From: Clostridia bacterium | GTDB taxonomy: Bacteria > Bacillota > Clostridia > TANB77 > CAG-465 | Direction: 5' to 3' | Assembly (NCBI GenBank): GCA_017534305.1 | Contig: JAFWCU010000016.1 | Location: forward strand, 48,411 to 112,410 | DNA length: 64,000 bases | Part shown: positions 34,851-43,293 of the stretch, in pieces | Numbering within the stretch: position 1 is the stretch's first letter | Layout of the letters: every line of letters starts with the position of its first letter | Made by a program: the position numbers and the translations under genes | The notes under the pieces: model-generated | Seen by the model: the letters and a program-made list of their open reading frames with translations, nothing else | Databases searched by the model: none | What the model was told of the DNA's origin: nothing

Positions 34851-34926
34851 GGTCAGATAGCTCAGTTGTTAGAGCAGGGGACTGAAAATCCCCGTGTCGG
34901 GGGTTCGATTCCCTCTCTGACCACCA
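34851..34926 (+). tRNA. tRNA-Phe (GAA)
   Basis: 76 nt; acceptor GGTCAGA/TCTGACC, anticodon loop CTGAAAA (GAA), CCA encoded. Third in cluster 2. Confidence 0.96.
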
Positions 34927-34931
34927 AGTAC

Positions 34932-35007
34932 GCGGGAATAGCTCAGTTGATAGAGCGCTGCCTTGCCAAGGCAGAGGTCGCGGGTTTGAGCCCCGTTTCC
35001 CGCTCCA
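34932..35007 (+). tRNA. tRNA-Gly (GCC)
   Basis: 76 nt; acceptor GCGGGAA/TTCCCGC, anticodon loop TTGCCAA (GCC), CCA encoded. Confidence 0.96.
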
Positions 35008-35014
35008 TTTTTTA

Positions 35015-35059
35015 TGTATTTTAGAATAAAATACAAAATAAAGCATACTATATAGTATG
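35015..35059 (+). repeat. Two perfect palindromes in the tRNA-Gly/tRNA-Cys spacer
   Basis: TGTATTTTA-GAA-TAAAATACA (35015-35035) is a 9-bp hairpin; CATACTATATAGTATG (35044-35059) is a 16-bp palindrome ending on the first base of tRNA-Cys. Neither has a terminator T-run. Confidence 0.7.
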
Positions 35060-35132
35060 GCAACTTAGCCAAGCGGTAAGGCACGGGTCTGCAACACCCT
35101 GATGGTCGGTTCGACTCCGACAGTTGCCTCCA
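35059..35132 (+). tRNA. tRNA-Cys (GCA)
   Basis: 74 nt; acceptor GGCAACT/AGTTGCC, anticodon loop CTGCAAC (GCA), CCA encoded. Last gene of cluster 2, separated from tRNA-Gly by a 51-nt spacer with two palindromes. Confidence 0.96.
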
Positions 35133-35138
35133 AATTAG

Positions 35139-35163
35139 TCCAGCATTATGCTGGATTTTTTTT
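35139..35163 (+). terminator. Terminator of tRNA cluster 2
   Basis: TCCAGCA, loop TTA, TGCTGGA, T-run of eight. Confidence 0.9.
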
Positions 35164-35198
35164 AGCAAATTTTTCCAAAAAATCTTTTCTAAAAATCC

Positions 35199-35227
35199 TT
35201 TACTAATATATTATTTAATGATATCAT
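35199..35227 (+). promoter_or_regulatory. Candidate 6S RNA promoter
   Basis: TTTACT, 17-nt spacer, TATCAT. Its expected start coincides with the first base of the closing stem of the 6S RNA. Confidence 0.4.
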
Positions 35228-35233
35228 ATTATT

Positions 35234-35398
35234 AGATAGAGAAAACATTTTATGAAAATCTACACTATTTCATACGGGAGTCGGGAATAATGCATGTCTG
35301 TGTTGAATGCTCTTAATTTGAGAATCCTAGGAATTTTGCAACAAGACACCCACCTTTACATAAGGGTTTTATCATTTAAGTTTACTCTATCTTTTTTT
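35234..35398 (+). ncRNA. ssrS: 6S RNA
   Basis: About 160 nt with the 6S plan: AGATAGAG at the 5' end pairs with CTCTATCT at 35385-35392, followed by a T-run; AAAC/GTTT and TGAAAATC/GGTTTTATCA extend the stem. The central bubble has the hallmark phrases TATTTCATAC on the 5' side and CACCCACCTTTACATAAGGG on the 3' side, close to those in the E. coli molecule (TATTTCATACC and CACCTTGAACCAAGGG). 6S RNA mimics an open promoter, binds sigma-70/A RNA polymerase, and serves as template for short product RNAs; the likely template lies just 5' of the TATTTCATAC box. I did not fold the apical arm with certainty. Confidence 0.82.
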
Positions 35399-35431
35399 GC
35401 GCTTATATGATACAATTTTATTGGTGATTAT

Positions 35432-36754
35432 ATGGAAAAAGGAGTATTACTTCCAATTTTTTCTCTACCAAGTAAATATGGAGTAGGAGATTTTGGCAAA
35501 GAAGCATATGAATTTATAGATATACTAAGTGAAAATAATATAAAATACTGGGAAATTTTACCAATAAATGATGGGGGACAATATCCATATTCTCCAAGAA
35601 GTTATTATGCGCTAAACAAAACATATATATCTATAGATTTTTTAATAGATTTAGGATTAATACATAATGTTAAATATAAGGAAACAAATAGTCGTATAAC
35701 ATATGACGATTTCAAAGAAGAAATGTATAAAGAAGCATATTCAAACTTTAAGAAGAATAGTGAGTACTTTGAGTTTGTAAATAACAAAAACATACAAGAA
35801 TATGCACTATTTATGAGTGAAGAATATAATCAAGAGATAGATTACACTTTGTTTTTACAATATATTCTAGATAAGCAATGGAAAGAACTAAAAGAATATG
35901 CTAATGTTCATGGAGTAAGAATAATTGGAGATATGCCAATATATCCAGATTATAATTCAGTTGAAGTTAAATATCATGCAAGATATTATGACCTTGTAGA
36001 TGGTAAAATGGAATACGTTTCAGGAGCATCACCAGATTGTTTTAGTTCTGAAGGTCAAAAATGGGGACACCCATTATATAATTTTGAAGAAATGAAAAAA
36101 GACAATTTTATATATTTGATAGGAAGGTATAAGGAGTTTCTAAAAAGGTACGATATTGTTCGTATAGATCATTTTAGAGCCTTTGATTCATATTTTAGAA
36201 TACCTATTAATGAGCCTGCAACATCTGGACATTATGAAAAAGGCCCAGGCAGCATATTTTTTGATGAATTATTTAAAATTACAACATCGCAAAGATTTAT
36301 AGTAGAAGATTTGGGAGATATAACTAAAAGTGTTGAAGATTTAAGAGACAAATATAATTTTACAAAAATGAAAATATTACAATATACTCTTAATCCAGAT
36401 ACTAAGCAAGATGAATATGATAACTCTAAAAATATGGTAGTATACACAGGCAATCATGATAACAACACTATAGTTGGTTGGTATAACAACCTAGAAGATG
36501 AGCAAAAAGAAAATATTAAATCATTATTAATAGAGAATGGTTCATATAACCTAGGAGACAAAATTAATGAAGCAATTATTAAATATGCCTTAAAATCTTG
36601 CGCGAAATATGTTATAATACCTGTACAAGACATTTTAGGATTAGATGAAAGTGCAAGAATTAATCTTCCAGGACATGAGTATGATAATAACTGGTCTTGG
36701 AAAATGACAGACTTTAAAAAATTTAAAGAAAACATTAAAATACTAAATACATAG
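35432..36754 (+). CDS. malQ: 4-alpha-glucanotransferase (GH77), short form
   Basis: Amylomaltase that disproportionates maltodextrins. The 440-residue protein is shorter than the usual 500. N-terminus GVLLPIFSLPSKYGVGDFGKEAYEF is typical. The nucleophile Asp is in VRIDHFRAF (near 245), the acid/base Glu in VEDLGD (near 291), and the third Asp in TGNHDNNT (near 340), so the triad is intact. The loop after ILPIN is altered (DGGQYPYSPRS in place of TSYGDSPYQS). GGTGAT precedes the ATG. Ten nt separate it from the papain-like gene. Confidence 0.92.
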   Translation: MEKGVLLPIFSLPSKYGVGDFGKEAYEFIDILSENNIKYWEILPINDGGQYPYSPRSYYALNKTYISIDFLIDLGLIHNVKYKETNSRITYDDFKEEMYKEAYSNFKKNSEYFEFVNNKNIQEYALFMSEEYNQEIDYTLFLQYILDKQWKELKEYANVHGVRIIGDMPIYPDYNSVEVKYHARYYDLVDGKMEYVSGASPDCFSSEGQKWGHPLYNFEEMKKDNFIYLIGRYKEFLKRYDIVRIDHFRAFDSYFRIPINEPATSGHYEKGPGSIFFDELFKITTSQRFIVEDLGDITKSVEDLRDKYNFTKMKILQYTLNPDTKQDEYDNSKNMVVYTGNHDNNTIVGWYNNLEDEQKENIKSLLIENGSYNLGDKINEAIIKYALKSCAKYVIIPVQDILGLDESARINLPGHEYDNNWSWKMTDFKKFKENIKILNT

Positions 36755-36764
36755 GGGGAAATAC

Positions 36765-37286
36765 GTGAAAAAAATATTCATTATCCTTACACAAACAGGG
36801 ACAGTAGTATCAAAAATAGTAAAAGTATATACAAGAAAAAAATATGGACATGTATCTATCTCATTAGATAGAGAACTTAAGAATATGTATAGCTTTGGAA
36901 GACTAAAAGCTACAAACCCATTTATTGGTGGTTTTGTACATGAAAGCCAAAAGCATGGTACGTTTTATAAGTTTCAAGATACAACAGCAACAATTTATTC
37001 TTTAGAAATAGATGATGAAAAGTACGAAAAATTACAAAAAGAAATAGATTATTTCAAAAAGACAAGAAGAGAATATGGGTTTAATGCAATAGGATTATTT
37101 GCGGTTGCTGCACATCTTAAAATAAAAAGAAAAAATAAATATTATTGTGCTGAGTTTGTTCAAGAATTATTGCAAAGGGCAGGAGTACATAACGAATTTC
37201 CAAATATAATAAAACCAGAAGATTTCTTAAAAATACCAGGACTCAAACTTGAATATGACGGGTTCTTAAGAGATTATAAAGTATAA
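36765..37286 (+). CDS. Permuted papain-fold (YiiX/NlpC-like) protein
   Basis: 173-residue protein that looks like a circularly permuted NlpC/P60 or YiiX-type papain fold: His in KYGHVSISLD (His29) comes before the Cys in YYCAEFVQELL (Cys128), the order seen in the permuted class. Such enzymes act on amide or ester bonds of lipids or peptides; the substrate here is unknown. No signal peptide. The start is GTG with AGGGGGA upstream. Probably co-transcribed with malQ (10-nt gap). Confidence 0.68.
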   Translation: MKKIFIILTQTGTVVSKIVKVYTRKKYGHVSISLDRELKNMYSFGRLKATNPFIGGFVHESQKHGTFYKFQDTTATIYSLEIDDEKYEKLQKEIDYFKKTRREYGFNAIGLFAVAAHLKIKRKNKYYCAEFVQELLQRAGVHNEFPNIIKPEDFLKIPGLKLEYDGFLRDYKV

Positions 37287-37294
37287 AGTAACAG

Positions 37295-37323
37295 GAGATA
37301 ATTGTAAAATTATCTCTTTTTTC
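37295..37323 (+). terminator. Terminator of the malQ unit
   Basis: GAGATAATT (37295-37303) pairs with AATTATCTC (37308-37316), then T's up to the next -35 box. Confidence 0.82.
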
Positions 37324-37352
37324 TTTACAATTTTTATGTTTTGCAATAAAAT
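37324..37352 (+). promoter_or_regulatory. Promoter of the DnaB-like gene
   Basis: TTTACA, 17-nt spacer, TAAAAT, directly after the preceding terminator. Confidence 0.55.
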
Positions 37353-37374
37353 TTTAGTATAAGAGGTGGAAAAT

Positions 37375-39159
37375 ATGTTACAAGATAACAATTTTGCAAA
37401 GTTTAACCCTAATGGAAATAATGTTAGACATTCAACAGCAGATACCAAGGGAAAGCTTGAAGAATTAATGAATGACGAAGAACTTAAAGAAGCTTTTCGT
37501 AAATTAAGTAATAAACCAGAAGAAAAAAAAGACTATGTTGCTCCAGGTGCAACAGGAAAAGAAAAAAATGAAATAAAAGCATCAGAAGATGGATATACCA
37601 TTGAACATTTAATAGATAAAGAGTGCGCAGATAAATATCCAGAAGAATTAAGAAGATTGGACTTAGAACTAATATACATAGGTCTTCTTATAGACAATCC
37701 TGCCGCTATTAGTATGTACTATTTTGTTGCACCAATTTGCTTGTTTGCAGATCCTAGAATGATAAATATATACAAAGGAATACTATTTACAGAAGGTGAG
37801 GCATATGCTCCTGCAATTGCAAAAGAAAACTTTAACTTTGCTAGTGAGAGTGATGATGTTTATACTTTAAAAAAAGAATTAAGAAAAACTGTATTAAAAG
37901 GAAATTATAATTTTGAAAAAATATATACAGAACTTATGAAAATATTCATTCTTAGAAAATCATATAATGGAATACCTATTGCAGAAATCAAAGAAAAAGT
38001 TGCAGCTATTACAAAGTATGAATTATACGACACAATGACAGCAGAAGAAGTTGAAGCGGCTATTGAACAAATTACAGCAACTGCTAAGTTTAAAAGTTCA
38101 GTATTAAACACCGGTGTAACAGAGTTTTTAGTAAAAGGAGACAACTCTTTAACAGGAGGACTAAAATTACCATTTAGAATATTAAACCAAGTATTTAAAG
38201 GCGTAAGAAAAGGTGAAACAATGGCTTTTGCTATGCCTTCAAACTCTGGTAAATCTAGATTTACAACATACCTTGCAGCATACATTGCTTTCATACATAA
38301 AAAGAAGGTATTAGTAATTTCAAATGAGATGTCTGAAGAAAAAATCAAACTTTGTTTAATTACTACAATAATCAATAATGCGGAAATACAAGGTTTACAT
38401 GGACAAAAAATAAGAAAAACAGAAAATCAAATGCTTGAATGTAAATATAGACCAGATAATCCTGCAGATGTTAAAGTAGATGATGATGGATTTGTACTAA
38501 AAGAGCCAGGAGAGACTCAAGAACAATTTGTACAAAGACTAACAAGAGTTTCAACAGAATTTAATCAAGTAACTGCAGCTACAGATTGGTTAGATAAAGA
38601 AATAAATAACTCAATTTATTTTATCAATATAACAGATCACACAAATGATGAGCTAAAGAAAGTTATAACTAACTATTATTACAGATATAAGATTGAGTAT
38701 ATGTTCTATGATACTCTTAAAACAGATACAGCAAACATTGGTAATGGAGAAGAAATTAAAAAGACTGCAACAATTCTTTCTAATCTTGCACAAAATTTAG
38801 GAATATTCATTTGTTCATCACTTCAATTAACAGAAACAGCAACACTTCCAGTAAACCTAACAATTAATGATTTGGCAGTTTCACGTACAGTAAAAGAAGT
38901 ATTAGATACTCTAATGCTTGTAAAACAAATACAAAGAGAAAATTTAGAAGATTATGAATATTCTGAAGAGGAAGTAGCAGATAAAGGAACAACTCTTGAA
39001 AGATTTAAAGACCCAGATGTAAGATACTATTCATTTGTAGTAGATAAAAACAGAGCCGGCCCAAAACCAAAAGTTGTATTTAGATTAAACCTTGCATATA
39101 ACGAATGGTTTGAACTTGGATATGTAAGACTAAAAGATAAGAAAGATAATTTAGATTAA
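37375..39159 (+). CDS. Divergent DnaB-family helicase-like ATPase
   Basis: 594-residue protein with a RecA-type domain close to DnaB. Walker A is AMPSNSGKSR (near 285-294), then VISNEMSEEKI (motif H1a), Walker B IEYMFYDTLK, SSLQLT (sensor) and SRTVKEVLDTLMLVKQ. A DnaB-N-like segment (LELIYIGLLIDNPAAI...FADPRMINIYKGIL) sits near residues 95-145, after a 90-residue disordered start. Between Walker A and B there is an unusual insertion of about 80 residues. It may be the main replicative helicase of this lineage or a paralogue. The ATG at 37375 follows AGAGGTGG; an upstream GTG overlaps that site. Single gene. Confidence 0.72.
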   Translation: MLQDNNFAKFNPNGNNVRHSTADTKGKLEELMNDEELKEAFRKLSNKPEEKKDYVAPGATGKEKNEIKASEDGYTIEHLIDKECADKYPEELRRLDLELIYIGLLIDNPAAISMYYFVAPICLFADPRMINIYKGILFTEGEAYAPAIAKENFNFASESDDVYTLKKELRKTVLKGNYNFEKIYTELMKIFILRKSYNGIPIAEIKEKVAAITKYELYDTMTAEEVEAAIEQITATAKFKSSVLNTGVTEFLVKGDNSLTGGLKLPFRILNQVFKGVRKGETMAFAMPSNSGKSRFTTYLAAYIAFIHKKKVLVISNEMSEEKIKLCLITTIINNAEIQGLHGQKIRKTENQMLECKYRPDNPADVKVDDDGFVLKEPGETQEQFVQRLTRVSTEFNQVTAATDWLDKEINNSIYFINITDHTNDELKKVITNYYYRYKIEYMFYDTLKTDTANIGNGEEIKKTATILSNLAQNLGIFICSSLQLTETATLPVNLTINDLAVSRTVKEVLDTLMLVKQIQRENLEDYEYSEEEVADKGTTLERFKDPDVRYYSFVVDKNRAGPKPKVVFRLNLAYNEWFELGYVRLKDKKDNLD

Positions 39160-39165
39160 AAAATT

Positions 39166-39197
39166 AATAGGTGGTAGAAATACCACTTATTTTTTTA
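39166..39197 (+). terminator. Terminator after the DnaB-like gene
   Basis: AATAGGTGGTA, GAAA tetraloop, TACCACTTATT (one G-U), then T-run. Confidence 0.85.
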
Positions 39198-39308
39198 TTT
39201 ACTTGATATTACTTAAAACTAGTTATAAAATATAACAGTAAAAAATAATATACAAAAATATAGAGAAATAGTATATAATATAAAAATAAAAGAAAGGAAA
39301 AACAATTT

Positions 39309-41066
39309 ATGTTTAAATTACTAAAAAACTTAAATAGAAAAGACTGGTTACTAGCTTTATGTTGTTTAATATTAGTAGTAAGCCAAGTGTATTTTGAACT
39401 TAGAATGCCAGACTATATGTCTCAAATTACAAGACTTGTTCAAACTGAAGGAAGCGCAATGGAAGATATATTAATAAATGGCTTGTATATGGTAGGATGC
39501 GCACTAGCAAGTTTCATATTAATGGGTACAGCAGGATACTTTTCAGCAACAGTATCTTCAAACTTTTCTATGAGAACAAGAAAAAAGCTTTTTGATAAAG
39601 TAGAAAGACTAGACATGGCTGAGATTAAGCAATTTTCTACAAGCTCATTAATTACAAGAACTACAAATGATATAACTCAAATACAAATGGTAGTTGCAAT
39701 GGGATTACAGCTTATGATTAAAGCTCCAGTTACAGCTGTATGGGCTGTATTTAAAATTTTAGGTAAAGGATGGCAATGGTCTGTAGCAACAGCAATTGCA
39801 GTAGTAATACTACTATGTGTTATTGGAATACTTAGTGCTATAGTAGTTCCTAAATTCAAAATTGTACAAAAATTAATAGACAGACTAAATGGTCAAACTA
39901 GAGAAAACTTAACAGGTATTAGAGTAGTAAGAGCATTTAATGCAGAAGATTACCAAGAAAATAAATTTAACAACACAAATGTTAAGCTAACAAAGCAACA
40001 AATATTTAACCAAAAAATGTTTTCAATTATGCAGCCTACTATGAATATGGTGATGCATACATTGACACTTGCAATATATGTTATTGGTGCAATACTAATT
40101 AGTCAATCAGTATTTGCAGATAAGCTAACTATCTTTAGTAATATGGTAGTATTTAGTTCATATTCAATACATGTAATAATGTCTTTCTTAATGCTTGCAA
40201 TAATTCTTATGATGTTACCACGTGCTGCAGTTAGTGCAGATCGTATAAATGAAGTATTAAAGACTAAGATTACAATTAAAGATGGAAATAAAGACGAAGG
40301 TATAGAAGAAGGTACAGTAGAGTTTAAAAATGTATCTTTTAAATATCCAGATGCAGATGAATACCTACTAGAAAACATATCATTTAAAGCAAACAAAGGT
40401 GATATAGTAGCTTTCATAGGTTCTACTGGTTCTGGTAAATCTACTTTAATTAATCTTATTCCAAGATTTTATGATGCAACAGATGGAGAAGTATTAGTAG
40501 ACGGAATAAACGTAAAAGATTACAAACTTGAAGCATTATATAATAAACTTGGATATATTCCACAAAAAGCAGTAATGTTTAATGGAACTGTTACATCTAA
40601 TGTTTCATATGGTGAAAATGGAAAAGATCAAAAAGATGAAAATCTCATTAAAGAGGCAATAAGAGTAGCTCAAGCAACAGAATTTGTTGAAAAAATGGAC
40701 GAAGGATATAATGGACATATCGCTCAAGGCGGAACAAATGTATCTGGTGGACAAAAACAAAGACTTGCAATAGCTCGTGCCATAGCAAGACAACCAGAGA
40801 TATACATTTTTGATGATTCTTTTTCAGCATTAGACTATAAAACAGATGCAAAACTTAGAAAAGAATTAAAAGAATATACAAAAGATGCAACATGTTTAAT
40901 AGTTGCACAAAGAATTGGCACTATTATGAATGCAGATAAAATTGTAGTACTAGATGAAGGAAAAATTGCAGGAATAGGTACTCATAAAGAGTTACTAAAA
41001 ACATGTGACGTATACGAGCAAATTGCTCTATCTCAATTATCTAAGGAGGAACTAGAAAATGGCTAA
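39309..41066 (+). CDS. ABC exporter subunit (non-canonical ATP site)
   Basis: 585-residue half-transporter: six-helix membrane domain (about 15-320), then the ATPase with Walker A GSTGSGKST (near 374-382), signature VSGGQKQRLAIARA, and Walker B IYIFDDSFSALD. The residue after Walker B is Asp instead of the catalytic Glu, so this half probably provides the degenerate site of a heterodimer. GAAAGGAAA precedes the ATG. The next gene overlaps it by 8 bases; the two surely form one transporter, of unknown substrate (drug or peptide type). Confidence 0.92.
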   Translation: MFKLLKNLNRKDWLLALCCLILVVSQVYFELRMPDYMSQITRLVQTEGSAMEDILINGLYMVGCALASFILMGTAGYFSATVSSNFSMRTRKKLFDKVERLDMAEIKQFSTSSLITRTTNDITQIQMVVAMGLQLMIKAPVTAVWAVFKILGKGWQWSVATAIAVVILLCVIGILSAIVVPKFKIVQKLIDRLNGQTRENLTGIRVVRAFNAEDYQENKFNNTNVKLTKQQIFNQKMFSIMQPTMNMVMHTLTLAIYVIGAILISQSVFADKLTIFSNMVVFSSYSIHVIMSFLMLAIILMMLPRAAVSADRINEVLKTKITIKDGNKDEGIEEGTVEFKNVSFKYPDADEYLLENISFKANKGDIVAFIGSTGSGKSTLINLIPRFYDATDGEVLVDGINVKDYKLEALYNKLGYIPQKAVMFNGTVTSNVSYGENGKDQKDENLIKEAIRVAQATEFVEKMDEGYNGHIAQGGTNVSGGQKQRLAIARAIARQPEIYIFDDSFSALDYKTDAKLRKELKEYTKDATCLIVAQRIGTIMNADKIVVLDEGKIAGIGTHKELLKTCDVYEQIALSQLSKEELENG

Positions 41067-43116
41067 TGAAAATAACAATAACACAAGACCAAACACTCCT
41101 CCAAGAGGCCCAATGGGTGGTGGCAGAGGAGCAAAAATGAGTAATCCTGGTGAAAAACCAAAAGATTTTAAAGCTGCAGCATCAAGACTAATTAAAGAAT
41201 TAAATAGATATAGAATTCTTATGATTATCTCTTTAATTCTTGCTGTAGCAAGCGCCATAATTTCAACAATGGCACCAGATAAGCTTTCAAATCTTGCAAA
41301 TAGTATTTCTGAAGGACTTGTAGTAAATACAAAAAATATAGATATAATAAAAGATAATATGTCTAAATTTCCAAATTTAGAAGAATACAAAATAGATGGA
41401 ACAACAATTACAATTAAAGATCAATACCAAACTATTAGTGTATTGATGACACTTAGTGATGATTCAACTTCACAAGATTTATATAAAAAAGTTGACGAGT
41501 TACCCGAATCAGTTAAAACTGTAATAGAACCAAAGATGAATATGGATAAAGTTAAAAAAATTGCAATAGGGTTATTTATAATGTATTTTGCAAGTGCGAT
41601 GTTCATGTTTATTCAGTCTTTAGCAATGACAGATATTTCAAATAAATTTGCAAGAGACTTGAGACAAAAAATATCTAAAAAGATTAATACGCTTCCACTT
41701 AGCTATTTTGATAGACATGCAACAGGAGATATATTATCTCGTGTAACAAATGATGTAGATACAATATCTCAATCTTTAAACCAATCATTAGCAACATTAT
41801 TTGCAAATGTTGTATTATTTGTAGGTTCAATATTTATGATGTTTTACACAAACTGGATAATGGCTATAACTGCAATATTAAGTACAATATTTGGATTTTT
41901 AGGTGTTGGAAAAATACTTGGAGTGTCTCAAAAGTATTTTGTTGCAAGACAAACAGAACTTGGTAACTTAAATGGACATATTGAAGAAATATATTCTGGA
42001 TTAAATGTTGTTAAAGTATACAATGGTAAAAAAGAATCAGATAAAACTTTTGATGAATTAAACAATAGAGTAAGAGAAACAAACCAAAAGAGCCAGTTCT
42101 TATCTGGACTTATGCATCCACTTATGAACTTTGTTGGAAATTTTGGATATGTAATGGTATGTATTGTAGGTGCTTTACTTACAATGAATGGATATATTTC
42201 ATTTGGTGTAATAGTTGCCTTCATGATATATGTAAGACTATTTACAAATCCACTTTCTCAAATTGCACAATCTTTAACTGCATTACAATCTACTGCAGCA
42301 GCAGGTGAAAGAGTGTTTGAATTCTTAGATGAAAAAGAAATGTCTAGCCAAGAAGATTGTAAGAAATACTTAAATAGAGATGAAGTTAAAGGAAAAATTG
42401 AGTTTGATCATGTAGTATTCCAATATGATAATAATGACAAACCAACTATAAAAGATTTCACCGCTACAGCACTTCCAGGTCAAAAGATAGCAATAGTTGG
42501 GCCAACTGGTGCTGGAAAAACAACAATGGTAAATCTTCTTATGAGGTTTTATGATATTCAATCTGGAGATATTAGAATAGATGGAGTATCTACAAAAGAT
42601 TTAACTCGTGAAAATATTCATCAGCTATTTACTATGGTACTTCAAGATACATGGCTATTTGAAGGAACAATAAAAGAAAATATTGTATATAACAGAGACA
42701 ATATTACAGATGAACAAATAAAAGAAGTTTGCAAAGAAGTAGGAGTTTCGCACTTTATCAAAACTCTACCAAACGGATATGATTCAAAAGTGAGTGAAAA
42801 CGATGGAATATCTGCTGGACAAAGACAGCTTTTAACAATAGCAAGAGGTATGCTTGAAAATGCTCCATTCTTAATTCTAGATGAAGCAACATCTAATGTG
42901 GATACAAGAACTGAAGAGCTTGTACAAAAAGCTATGGATAAACTATCTGAAGGAAAAACTTCATTTATTATTGCACATAGACTATCTACTATTAGAAATG
43001 CAGATTTGATACTTGTTATGAACGAAGGAAATATAGTAGAACAAGGAAATCACGAAGAATTAATGCAAAAAGGCGGAGCATATGCTGAATTATATAATTC
43101 ACAATTTGAATTATAA
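41059..43116 (+). CDS. ABC exporter subunit (canonical ATP site)
   Basis: 685-residue partner of the previous protein. The N-terminal tail is Asn/Pro/Gly-rich (to residue 35). After TM1 there is an insertion of about 80 residues, probably extracellular, before the rest of the six-helix domain. The ATPase has Walker A GPTGAGKTT, signature ISAGQRQLLTIARG (Ala in place of the second Gly) and Walker B FLILDEATSNVD with the catalytic Glu. Together with the upstream half it fits asymmetric exporters such as BmrCD. AAGGAGG precedes the ATG inside the upstream gene. Confidence 0.92.
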   Translation: MANENNNNTRPNTPPRGPMGGGRGAKMSNPGEKPKDFKAAASRLIKELNRYRILMIISLILAVASAIISTMAPDKLSNLANSISEGLVVNTKNIDIIKDNMSKFPNLEEYKIDGTTITIKDQYQTISVLMTLSDDSTSQDLYKKVDELPESVKTVIEPKMNMDKVKKIAIGLFIMYFASAMFMFIQSLAMTDISNKFARDLRQKISKKINTLPLSYFDRHATGDILSRVTNDVDTISQSLNQSLATLFANVVLFVGSIFMMFYTNWIMAITAILSTIFGFLGVGKILGVSQKYFVARQTELGNLNGHIEEIYSGLNVVKVYNGKKESDKTFDELNNRVRETNQKSQFLSGLMHPLMNFVGNFGYVMVCIVGALLTMNGYISFGVIVAFMIYVRLFTNPLSQIAQSLTALQSTAAAGERVFEFLDEKEMSSQEDCKKYLNRDEVKGKIEFDHVVFQYDNNDKPTIKDFTATALPGQKIAIVGPTGAGKTTMVNLLMRFYDIQSGDIRIDGVSTKDLTRENIHQLFTMVLQDTWLFEGTIKENIVYNRDNITDEQIKEVCKEVGVSHFIKTLPNGYDSKVSENDGISAGQRQLLTIARGMLENAPFLILDEATSNVDTRTEELVQKAMDKLSEGKTSFIIAHRLSTIRNADLILVMNEGNIVEQGNHEELMQKGGAYAELYNSQFEL

Positions 43117-43140
43117 AAATAAAGGAAAGAATAATAAAAT

Positions 43141-43173
43141 GGCGGCAAATCTAGTATTTGTCGTCTTTTTTTT
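43141..43173 (+). terminator. Terminator of the ABC operon
   Basis: GGCGGCAAAT (43141-43150) and ATTTGTCGTC (43156-43165) pair with two G-U pairs; T-run of eight follows. Confidence 0.82.
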
Positions 43174-43293
43174 GTGAAAGGTACGTGAAAAAGCTAGACT
43201 CACTTATGTTAACAATGTTATAATAATAGTGCGTAGAAGTAGGTAAGATATAATTTAATTAAGTTGTATTGTTTTAAAAAGGAGAGTGATAAT

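Noticed and set aside
34801..35168. Open frames on both strands across tRNA-Val/Asp/Phe/Gly/Cys (for example minus 34801-35046)
   Set aside because: They are translations of tRNA genes and their complements; the cloverleaves explain the sequence fully.
37905..38375. 156-residue minus-strand frame inside the DnaB-like gene
   Set aside because: No binding site or family resemblance; it mirrors the real frame, whose motifs are clear.
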